Assembly (NCBI GenBank): GCA_028583605.1
Contig: CM053327.1
Span: 28,570,626 to 28,634,625, forward strand
Source of the DNA: Dastarcus helophoroides
Lineage: Eukaryota > Arthropoda > Insecta > Coleoptera > Bothrideridae
Reading direction: 5' to 3'
DNA: 64,000 nucleotides
The notes beneath the pieces are model-generated. The model made no database searches and was not told where the DNA came from. It saw only the letters and a list, made by a program, of their open reading frames with translations. Below are positions 10,990 through 20,099 of this stretch, in pieces. The translations under genes and the position numbers were made by a program. Positions within the stretch are counted from its first letter, which is position 1, and every line of letters starts with the position of its first letter.

Positions 10990-13480
10990 AAAAAAAAGGT
11001 TAAATTTCTCTAAAAGTGTCAAAATTTTGAGAAACTAATGAAAATTTTAAGAAGCAATCTAAATTCAACTCTTCTCGCATTTTGTTATTTCTCTGAAAAA
11101 AATAATACCAAACCTTTCCGTTTTTACCTGATTTTGCAATTTCTACTATATTGTAGAAAAATTTTTATTTTTTTCTAATATTTTGATTTTTTTGTTGGGA
11201 AAGTTTTTATTCTCCTAAATATATTATACCACTAAATTTTCTCGAAACTACTTTTCCAGCAAATTTTGTTCTTAAAATTTTTCTGGAAATTTCAACTTCT
11301 AATTTTTTATGTTCCTCTAATTTCCTTTAAATATGTTAGGTTTTCCACGGCATTTTGACATTTTAAAGTTTATTTTATAATTTTGACTTACAACTTTTAG
11401 AAAAATATCCCTTCATTTCTGTAAAAATGTCAGTTTTGAAAAGAAACCAAAAAATGTTAGGAAAATTTTCCATTGCTTCCGCATTTTGATATTTTTCTTT
11501 AAAAAAACTAATAACCGATGGATTATTTTCCTAAAATTTCGACTTTTTTGTATAGATATTTCAAATTTTTTCTCGAAATTTGAATTTTCTTTCTACGAAA
11601 ATTGGAATCTTTTAAAATTTTGACCTATTTCAGAATTTTCACTTCATTCGAAAATTTCCACTTTTGTTAAGAATTTCGTTCGTATGTTCCTAGAAATTTT
11701 GATATTTTGTGAGAATTTCGGCACTTTTGACACTTTCGATTTAATTGCAAAATGTCAACCTCAAAAACTTCCACATTTTACAATTTATTTTTTGAAATTT
11801 GATCGTTTTTCAAATATTTGATTTGTTCTCCCAATTTTAACTTTTTTTGACAATTTAGACATTTACAAAAATATTACTGTTTTGAAAACCTACGGCTTTA
11901 TCAAATATTTATTTTTTATGGAAATTTAAACTATTTTTAAGTGTTGAATCTTTCAAAATTTTGACCTTTTTGAAAAGTTTGATTTTTTCCGCTTAATTTC
12001 AACTATTCTGATGTGGCGTTTTTTCCAGATTTTGGAAAATTTCGATTTACCAAAATTTGGAAAATTTCGATTTTCCCACATATGGAAAATTTTGATTTTC
12101 CCACATATGGAAAATTTTGATTTTTGATGATTTTCATTTTTATTAAAATTTCCAGTTATTTTTTAAATTTTCGATCTCTTCTCGAAGTTTTCATTTTTCT
12201 TTTGAAAGGACTTTTCTTTTGAAAGCTACAACTTATTTTCGAAATTTCGGCTCTTTTTAAATTTCGTCATTTAATTGAAAATTTTTTTTTAATTTCGATT
12301 TTTTTTTAAATTTGGACCTTTTTGAAAATTTTGTCCTGATTTAAAAATTAAGACCCTTTTTAAAAATTTCGTTTTTTTTAAAACATTTTACAGTTTATTC
12401 AAAATGTTAACTATCGAAATTTTCAATTTTTTTTCAAAATTTCGACATTACAAAATTTTGTCTTGTTGAGCCAAAATTATTTTACAAAGTGCTGACATCT
12501 AATATTAAATAGTACCGTTTGTCATCCCCTTAGGACTTAAGAATGCGTTTTGTTTCGAAATTTTTTTTCAGGTTTTCGAAAATTTCGACTTTTTAAATGT
12601 TGCCTTGTTCGAACAAAATTGTTTTTCAAAACCCAATTTTTGGCTTGTAAAAGAAAATTTTAAATTTTAATGTTCAGTTAAATATCCTTTTTCATCCCGC
12701 TTGGGGTTAACATTTTTAAAATCGATTAAGTACGTGTTTAGTGATTGCTTTCATGTATTCTTTATATAGAAATTTTAACAAAAAATGTTCAGAAAAAAAC
12801 CATGAAGTTTCTCCAAAAATGTCAACATTTTGGGAAAAAACGAAGAAATTAAAAAAAAAGTTATTTTCAATTTTGACAAAAATATTGAATTTTCAGAAAA
12901 ATTTAGAATTTTGAGAAAAATATTAAATTGTGAGAAAAATATTGAATTTCAAGAAAAATAAACCTTCTAAATTTCAACTTTTTGCGATTTGATATTTCGC
13001 TAAAAAATAACTTACCACTATTATAAAACCAAAGAAAATTCTGAATCGAAATTTCCAATTTTTCTAGAACTGTTATTTTTATTTGTTAAATTTATTCCCG
13101 GAATTGTCAAGTCCGTCAAATTTCGTTAAAAAATAAATTAAAATTTAAAGATTAAGTTCAAAATTTGGAGAACAAGCGGACAAAATTTCAAGAAAAAAGT
13201 TGAAATTTGTTATTATCACATAAAATTTTTAAAAAAATAGCAATGTCGGAATCAATGAAAAAAAAACAATTTTTAAAAACAAATTAATTGTTAAAAATTT
13301 CGACTTTTAAAGTAGGAATTATTGAAATTTTAAAAAATGAGGCAACATTTCTAGAAAAGTAGAAATTTCAAAATTAAAAATAGTAAAAATCTTTAAAAAA
13401 ATTAATTGACAATTTAATGTTCTAATTTAAATTTTTTCTAGTAATTTTAAAGTTGCCAAAGAAGCTTCAAAGATCAAATA
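10990..13480. repeat. Low-complexity AAATTTCGAC DNA inside the inner hAT
   Basis: T-rich on the plus strand to about 12700, then mostly A-rich from 12780 to 13480. Same degenerate motif family as 960-8560. A short triplication of CCAAATTTGGAAAATTTCGA-type units lies at 12045-12120. Confidence 0.75.
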
Positions 13481-13696
13481 TTTCAGCTTGAAGTCGATCC
13501 TTTGTAATTAAAATTCACATTTTTGGAGTTCATTTGTAATTGAACTGCAAGTTCTTTTTCTAAATTTGTTTCAAAACTTTGAACAATTTTAAAAATAGAA
13601 TTTTTTCTTACTATTTCTTTAATTTTGAGTTTTAATTCGACAGTTTTCTTTAAAAGTTTATATTTAAAAAGAAAAAAATATCGCTTTAAATATATA

Positions 13697-14170
13697 CAGG
13701 GTGTTTCATAATTGCATGCTGAACCGGCAGGGGGATATTCCTTGGGCAATTTTAAGACAAAATTTTTATATTAACATAGGTCCGGAAACGCTTCATTTTC
13801 GATATACAGGGCGGTAAAAATTGAAGAAAAAATCGGTTTTTCTTCAATATTTCTGAGACTGGTTTAGATATTTTTTTGATATTCAGTACACGATATCTGG
13901 GTATAAAAGCAAGTATTTTGACAAAAAAACATTTGTTCTGATTTCACCAGTGGCGTTCCCACAAACAGGTCTCGATAGACATTTTTGAAAAAAAAAATGT
14001 GACGCCAATGCTATTTTTCAAAATAAGAATTATTTTCCTAGTCTTTGTTGTGTTTCTATCAAAAATGAGCTCCTGACTTTTTGTCCTATGACGGACGGTT
14101 TCCGAATTAAAAAATAAAAATCATTTACTTGCTATGCCGCTGTGGTAGATTAATTTATTAATGAAAATCT
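13697..14170 (+). repeat. Left long terminal inverted repeat
   Basis: About 474 bp, pairs with 15359-15828. ATATACAGGG occurs at its outer end (13692-13701) and again 110 bp inward (13802-13811), so each arm may carry two transposase-binding sites. Confidence 0.88.
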
Positions 14171-14270
14171 AGTAGGCCACTGAGATATAGTTTTGTGTTT
14201 ACAACCAAGTGTCAAATTTTTCACTTCAATACTTTATCTGAATGTGAGTGATTGATAAGTATAAGAAAAT

Positions 14271-15338
14271 ATGTTTGAGAATGCTGAGTTTGCCGATATT
14301 CATTACATGTACGGTCTTGCGGATGGAAATGCATTTGAAGCCAGGCGACTGTATGCAGAGCGTTTTCCGCAAAGAATTGTGCCAGATGCAAGAACTTTTT
14401 CAAGCGTTCATAGAAGACTACGCGAGAAGGGATGTTTTAAACCCGATCATCACTTAAAAGGGGCACAAAGAACCGCAAGAACAGAAGAAACTGAAATAGC
14501 TGTTCTTAATTCAGTTGAGCAAAATCCCGAAATAAGCACAAGGAAAATTGCTAGTAATTTAAATATCTCCCATATTTTAGTCTGGAGGATACTTCACGAT
14601 TTTTTGGTATACCCTTACCATATTCAACGGGTTCAGGCCTTGCTGCCTCGGGATTTACCATTTCGTATAAATTTCTGCCAATGGTTTATTCAAAAAATTG
14701 TTGAAAATCCACTATTTGACAGAGAAGTATTATTTACTGATGAAGCCAGTTTTTCCCGAAATGCAATTAGAAACTTCCACAACAATCACTTTTGGGCTGA
14801 AGAGAACCCGCATGCCATGGTCGAAGTCAATCACCAAGAACAATTCTCGGTAAATGTGTGGGCAGGAATTGTTGACGACTATTTAATTGGACCCTTTTTT
14901 TTGCCAAGAAGATTAAATGGAAAAAATTATCGTCACTTTCTTGAAAATGATTTACCAGTGCTGTTAGAAGATCTCCCCGTTTTAATCCGAAATCGAATGT
15001 GGTTTATGCACGATGGTGCCCCTGCGCATTTTAGTGTTTTGGCACGTACATATTTGGACCAAAATTACAATAATCGCTGGATAGGCAGAGCAGGAACAGA
15101 ATTATGGCCGCCTAGATCCCCTGACCTGAACAGTCTAGATTATTTTTTATGGGGCTATCTTAAAACCTTAATTTATAGCACCCCAATCCAAACTGAAGAA
15201 GAACTGAGAAATCGCATAACAGATTCCTGCAACACTATAAGAAATACGCCAGGAATTTTTCAACGAGTACGCGAATCTATGAGAAGAGTTCAGTCGTGCA
15301 TACTTGCAGGTGGTGGACATTTTCAACACCTGATATGA
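14271..15338 (+). CDS. Tc1/mariner-superfamily transposase, intact
   Basis: A 355-residue DNA transposase expected to excise and insert its own element at TA sites. Residues about 4-60 resemble the helix-turn-helix domain annotated as DUF4817 in insect transposases (YMYGLADGNAFEARRLY). A second HTH lies near 84-110. The DDE_3-type catalytic core follows, with acidic residues D157 (FTDEASF), D248 (FMHDGAPAHF) and D285 (RSPDLNSLDYF). Thirty-six residues separate D248 from D285, so the triad is DD36D, unlike the DD34D of classic mariner. The ATG is the first in frame and lies about 100 bp inside the left arm; TGA ends the frame 20 bp before the right arm. No stop or frameshift is seen. Domain names are from memory. 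Confidence 0.93.
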   Translation: MFENAEFADIHYMYGLADGNAFEARRLYAERFPQRIVPDARTFSSVHRRLREKGCFKPDHHLKGAQRTARTEETEIAVLNSVEQNPEISTRKIASNLNISHILVWRILHDFLVYPYHIQRVQALLPRDLPFRINFCQWFIQKIVENPLFDREVLFTDEASFSRNAIRNFHNNHFWAEENPHAMVEVNHQEQFSVNVWAGIVDDYLIGPFFLPRRLNGKNYRHFLENDLPVLLEDLPVLIRNRMWFMHDGAPAHFSVLARTYLDQNYNNRWIGRAGTELWPPRSPDLNSLDYFLWGYLKTLIYSTPIQTEEELRNRITDSCNTIRNTPGIFQRVRESMRRVQSCILAGGGHFQHLI

Positions 15339-15358
15339 TTTAATTAATTTCATTGTTA

Positions 15359-15828
15359 AGATTTCATTAATAAATTAATCTACCATAGCGGCATAGCAAG
15401 TAAATGATTTTTATTTTTTAATTCGGAAACCGGCCATCGTAGGACAAAAAGTCAAGAGCTCATTTTTGATAGAAACACAACAAAGACTAGGAAAATAATT
15501 CTTATTTTGAAAAATAGCATTGGCGTCACATTTTTTTTTCAAAAATGTGTATCGACCTGTTTGTGGGAACGCCACTGGTGGAATCAGAACAAATGTTTTT
15601 TTGTCAAATTACTTGCTTTTATACCCAGATATAGTGTACTGAATATCAAAAAAATATCTAAACCAGTCTCAGAAATATTGAAGAAAAATCGATTTTTTCT
15701 TCAATTTTTACCGCCCTGTATATCGAAAATGAAGCGTTTCCGGACCTATGTTAATATAAAAATTTTGTCTTAAAATTGCCCAAGGAATATCCCCCTGCCG
15801 GTTCAGCATGCAATTATGAAACACCCTG
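15359..15828 (-). repeat. Right long terminal inverted repeat
   Basis: About 470 bp, reverse complement of 13697-14170 with a few substitutions and small indels. It repeats the paired CAGGG blocks seen in the left arm, with the inner one near 15711-15720. Confidence 0.88.
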
Positions 15829-16197
15829 TATATTTCAAGCTCAGGAAACTTTCTAAAAAACCAGACAAAATTCATTATTTAATCACAAAATTCCAATTTT
15901 TCCTCGAAATTTTGCATTTTCGACTTTTCCTAAGTTGAGATTTCTATTGGAGGTTCATTGGGAAGCAACAGAGGTGGTTTATGTTATTAATTTTTTTAAC
16001 TAATTAGCTTTTACACAATTTGAACACAAATGCTGTCGCAGCACCCCCTCTAGTTTTAGCTACTAGCCGCCACTGCAGATTATAATAGCGCGAATCAATA
16101 TTTGATTTGCACCCACAAGTACAACCTAATGCTTGCTTATGGGCAAGTATTTTAAGCAAACCAAATATGAGTTAAGGCGCAAGTGCATATGTGTAAA

Positions 16198-16229
16198 GCA
16201 AAGTTTGCAGTCTAGACTGCAAACTTTGC
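16198..16229. repeat. Perfect 32-bp palindrome
   Basis: Each arm is GCAAAGTTTGCAGTCT and the two meet with no spacer around TCTAGA. It lies in the right-hand part of the outer hAT element (16084-16425). Confidence 0.85.
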
Positions 16230-16433
16230 AAACCATGGACCCAATAATGTCGTCAAACCCTTACGAATCGGTGGAATCCGCTATAGTCAGCAGTATGTTT
16301 GGTAACCATAAATCTGTTATCAATAAATAAAATAAACAACATAAAGAACAATTTACTTTCTTTTTTATCCCAGCGTTTTTTTGGAGGTTGCACAAACCTG
16401 CAAACCTTAGCACTGGCCGCCACTGGTCAGTGC

Positions 16434-17541
16434 CAAATATGTGTGGGTACAGTGTAGAAATATATTAGGGAAGGACCCCTAAGACAGTGGGGTCTTAACT
16501 TATAGCTTGAGTAGCTTATATGTCAATCCAGCCATAGAGGAATATAGATGTGAGAAAATAACCTAGACTATCAAAAAAAAAATGTTCACATCTTCTTTAA
16601 ATCAAACTATATAGGGGAGTTATCCATAGGAAAGACTTTAGCGTTAGCTATCAAAATGTCAAATCAATGTTTGACATTTATAATTCCCCACAATACTGCC
16701 AAAACCTCAATAGTTATTCAATAGAGCAACATATTTCAGTTAAAAGAGAGTCAGTCCAATTGGAATTCATTTCGCACTACACACAATCACTTCAAGAAAA
16801 AATTGAAATAGAAATCTTTATAAAAAACTATAGACCGATGGAAGCTAAATTTGCTTAGTCTCTTAGTCTCTTAATACCTGAAACAATAAATGATAATTAG
16901 TTTTTTTTGCCATCACTAATTCCCATTTCGTTAATACTCTGATCTGTATCAATACGTTTTAAAGCTTTCAAGGGACATATGTCTTTTGCTATATTTAATT
17001 AAAAGCTCCCGTAACCTTTTTGTAAAAGGCAACATTGGAGACTAGACCTGTTATTAAAAACGTGTCGGGGCTCTCGTCTGGCTCGAGGTGTTAGATAAAC
17101 AAAGAGATAAAATATATAATACATTTACTTACCAAAATATACTCTAAAGATATGTTACAGCTGTTGCCCCAGCCAGGTGCACTTTGTACAAATTCTTTGC
17201 TTACGTTTTATATAAAATAAAACCTTTTACGTTTTCAGTTACATTTCTGTTTTTAAATTCGATTAATTTTAACCAAATAATACATTTTGTGCAGACCTAC
17301 TGCATTATCTAAAAATTAATAGCAGATCTTGATTTGGCTAAAAAGCTTTGGATATTTCTCAGTTGGTATTGTATGTTTGCCTTGTGTGTATTTAACACCT
17401 TTAAAAGTGCACCTATAAAGACTCTAAAATGCGTAAAAGACCCTTTAGAACGTGTTACCTTAAGTCCATTGTTCGAAATCAAGTTATTTTTCCGCAGTGT
17501 CTGTTACAGGAGAAAATAGACTTGTAAGCTCTTAAGAACTA
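16434..17541. other. No recognised gene
   Basis: AT-rich sequence of ordinary complexity. Short frames at 16667-16858 and 17334-17519 show no recognisable domain. Probably host intergenic or intronic DNA. Confidence 0.35.
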
Positions 17542-17549
17542 ATACCGAT

Positions 17550-17760
17550 CAGTGGTGGGTCAGGGAGACTCGAGATTTAACGAAATTCCGTTCCCAAATA
17601 TCACTTTGTTGTTTAAATTTTAACCTGAAATTTAAAATTACGACATTAAAATTTTGACGTTAAAATTTGATTGTGGGCTTTGTATTTTTCATTTAGAAAT
17701 TGTTTTTTTTTCATAATTTCAAAGTTATACCTTTTTTTTCTAAAATTCGGGATATTCCAC
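17550..17760. mobile_element. Possible hAT-type left end followed by low-complexity DNA
   Basis: CAGTGGTGGGTCAGGG at 17550 resembles a hAT terminus and is followed by GACATTAAAATTTTGACGTT-type low-complexity sequence. A possible partner, CACACCACTG, ends at 24383. The flanking 8-mers (ATACCGAT and ATGATCGT) do not match, so this is only a candidate. Confidence 0.25.
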
Positions 17761-17774
17761 ACTAGTTTTTAATC

Positions 17775-19075
17775 GTAACTAATATCCAAATGCAACGTGT
17801 GTTTGTCTGCCTGTTTGTCCGTTTTTCACGACACAATTACTGAAATGATTCTGACGAAAATTGATGTATAGACGTACCTTGTAAGACGGGATCGTTAACC
17901 GAATACGTTTTATCCAGAAAAACCGTTTCGAATATACCCAAACTAATATTGCGTCCAAAAAGGGCAAATAACCGTTCTCCATTTTTTGTCAGTGGCGGCT
18001 GGTGACCTTTTGACAGGGGGTGCGCATATGCAAACATATTAGTGGTTAAAAGTTTAGGTGACTTCAGTGCCATAGCAAGATATTAAATTTCAGAGAAACA
18101 ACAGTGACACAAAAGGTGTGATATTTAATAGTATTTTTACGAATTTAATTTAATTACAATCTTATAATCTCCATTTCATGAAAACTGCATTTGAAAATAA
18201 AATATATTTTATTACAAGGTTCTAATTAAACTCTACAAACACACAAAAAAAATTTTTTTTAAACAAAATCCGCTCTACGGTGTTTTAAAGAAATAAAGTC
18301 TTCATTACTTTCTCATCAAAATTGTTTAAATCCAAATCTATAAATGAATAATTAGACCCTAGAATGGGCACTGCTGCCTCTTTGTGAATAGTGGTACTAT
18401 TGGCAGTTAGACCTGTAAGCGGCACAATTAGCAATCGCAATCAGATCAGTCGGGACCTACGAATTTAGCATCATAAACGTACATACACATTCCAAACTCT
18501 GACTCGTATTCACCATTTGGCAATATCGCACATGCGCGGAGCGGCGTACCCCGGGCTAGCTTTAACGTGGTACGTGGTGTTCTGTGGTTTATTTCTTCGT
18601 ATCCCGTGAAGACGGTTGATAGGCATCGCACGGCACCCTCGCTAGGTGCATAATTCTGCGCGCACCAACTTATTTGAATTTCCTTGTAATATTTAATATA
18701 TATAATGGAATCAAACGTTGGTGTATTTTATTCCAAGTCATTTACAAGTATCATTAGTTAATTAATATGTCATTATTATGTGTTTAAAAATGTGATAAAT
18801 CCAAGTCTTTTACTCTAAACAGAAAAGAATAGATCGCTTATTTCACGAGGAGCGCGCGCTCTTGCGCTCTTTTAGACCAGCCGCCACTGTTTTTTGTATA
18901 AATAAATAATCTTACAGCGATCACATACGGTTTCAACTTACCGTAATTTTGCACATAGGATTTTTTAATGTATAATAGTCTGACAGCGCCATCTAACGCG
19001 ATAGAGCGCAACTTTGCTACCCAATATCTAGCTCAAGACTTGCTAGGTAGCTAAATATATACCAGAGGCGTATTC
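17775..19075 (+). repeat. Dispersed repeat R1, split by a hAT MITE
   Basis: Left part 17775-17989 carries GTTTGTCTGCCTGTTTGTCC, TTTTCACGACACAATTACTG, GACGAAAATTGATGTATAGA and TACCTTGTAAGACGGGAT. The right part 18898-19075 carries CAGCGCCATCTAACGCGATA and CTACCCAATATCTAGCTCAA. The same ordered blocks occur at 24450-24880, 29165-29410 and 33090-33500. Non-coding. Similar sequences with a GATTTTGATGAAAATTGG core are common in insect repeats, but I cannot assign a class. Confidence 0.7.
17990..18889. mobile_element. 900-bp hAT MITE with exact TSD
   Basis: Starts CAGTGGCGGCTGGT at 17990 and ends with the same 14 bp inverted (ACCAGCCGCCACTG) at 18889. TTTTTTGT flanks it at 17982-17989 and 18890-18897, an exact 8-bp duplication. 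It is inserted in repeat R1, whose sequence continues beyond. No transposase is encoded. Terminal sequence matches the two nested hAT elements at 9841-16425. Confidence 0.92.
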
Positions 19076-19162
19076 TTTGTAAAAGTTAGGAAAGTACAGC
19101 TTCCCTTATAAAATTATTTTGTTTTAAATCATTCGAGTAGCTGCGATTAGTATTTATTTATA

Positions 19163-19397
19163 CAGGATGTAACCTAAGTACGTTAAACTATTTCAGAGGG
19201 TTATTTGGCAAAAATCGAAAATAGAATCGTTACAGAACGTAATTTTTCCCAACAATTACATTCCTTGGTTAAGAAGATAGTTCATCGCCATCTATCCCTG
19301 TTTCCGCATCCTACTCGTGGTGCTCTGAAGGCATTTTGTCATTTGCGAGTTGATTAAACTTAAAAAATAAAATGAAATATTAATTTCATACATCCTG
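19163..19397 (+). mobile_element. Jockey-like LINE 3' end, degraded
   Basis: Plus-strand translation near 19270-19330 gives HRHLSLFPHPTRGALKA, the same ORF2 C-terminus as the LINE at 30969-32297. It is followed by a short UTR and TTAAAAAATAAAA. CAGGATGTA at the left edge and TACATCCTG at the right edge form a short inverted pair. So this is either a LINE tail captured inside a small TIR element, or chance. Confidence 0.6.
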
Positions 19398-19464
19398 AAA
19401 CTAAGCATTTTCGTCACAGGTTTATATAATTTTTTTTTATAATTAACTTAGGAAGTGAGACTGA

Positions 19465-19700
19465 AATATTTTAAAAATTGAAATACAGAACTTGTCCCCA
19501 GAAATCAAGAAAGATTAAAAAACATAACAAACGTTGCTCTAGTGGGTGTTTTAATCTTTCTTGGTTTCGGGGGGCAAGTTCTGTATTTCAGTTTTTGAAG
19601 ATAACCAAGAACCAGTGCGTTCCACCAAACCAAGAAAGATCTTTCTTCAGGGGACAAGATGTTTATATCATATTTTGAAAATAACCAAGGACAAGTTAGC
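19465..19700. mobile_element. Foldback repeat copy (inverted arms)
   Basis: ATTGAAATACAGAACTTGTC, then AAGAAAGATTAAAAAACATA at about 19507, then the inverse TTTTAATCTTTCTTGGTTTC at about 19550 and GGCAAGTTCTGTATTTCAGT. The arms pair around a loop near 19530-19548. CCAAGAACCAGTGCGTTCCA follows. A second fragment overlaps 19640-19700. Confidence 0.75.
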
Positions 19701-19859
19701 GTATGTAGGAATGTGGGAATTTAAAAGATCCCAGAAAACATATTCAGAGAAATGCAAATGATAGGCTAAAATTCGATAAAATTTTAAAAGTTTTTTAGAA
19801 GATGTTCGAAATATCACATGCCAATTACGTAGCTAACAATTTTTTTTCTGTTCTGTTAA

Positions 19860-19960
19860 TTTAAAAATTGAATTACAAATCTTTCTTCGTTTCAGGGGAC
19901 AAGATTTGTATTTTAATTTTTGAAGATAACCAAGGACCAGTCCGTTCCACCAAAAATGAA
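19860..19960. mobile_element. Foldback repeat partial copy
   Basis: AAATTGAATTACAAATCTTT, CAGGGGACAAGATTTGTATT and CCAAGGACCAGTCCGTTCCA in the standard order, but the middle of the left arm is missing. Confidence 0.7.
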
Positions 19961-20099
19961 ATATTTTAACGTAATTAAGTCACACCCTGTATAAATGGTC
20001 GAAATTCAGGTTTTTCTCGTAATGATTCTGAATTATTTGTCGATACATTCTAACTTTTTACCTTGATGCTATGACGAGAGAAATGGGAGTGTAGGAAAA

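Larger units (their letters stand above)
13697..15828 (+). mobile_element. Mariner-like element with ~470-bp TIRs
   Basis: Begins CAGGGTGTTTCATAATTGCA at 13697 and ends with the reverse complement at 15828. TA lies on both sides (13695-13696 and 15829-15830), the usual target duplication of the IS630-Tc1-mariner superfamily. The arms are far longer than the roughly 30 bp of classic mariners: 13697-14170 pairs with 15359-15828 with only scattered mismatches. One intact transposase gene lies between. Near-identical arms plus an open frame suggest a recent insertion, in keeping with its innermost position in the nest. Confidence 0.92.
10725..16075. mobile_element. Inner hAT element nested in the outer hAT
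   Basis: Begins CAGTGGCGGCTCGCG at 10725 and ends with TACTAGCCGCCACTG at 16075. The exact 8-bp duplication CAGATTAT occupies 10717-10724 and 16076-16083. Inverted GCAGCACCCC blocks lie just inside both ends (about 10759 and 16038). Its 11-bp terminal repeat matches that of the outer element, so the two belong to related groups. The interior is GTCGAAATTT low-complexity DNA interrupted by a 2.1-kb mariner-like element; without that insertion it is about 3.2 kb. No hAT transposase remains. Confidence 0.9.
9841..16425. mobile_element. Outer hAT element with nested insertions
   Basis: Begins CAGTGGCGGCTGGTG at 9841 and ends with GGCCGCCACTG at 16425. The exact 8-bp duplication GTCAGTGC flanks it at 9833-9840 and 16426-16433, diagnostic of hAT-type insertion. 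After removing the nested element at 10725-16075 and its duplication, about 1.2 kb of its own sequence remains, including decayed minus-strand transposase pieces. It is a deletion derivative that could not move itself. Confidence 0.88.
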
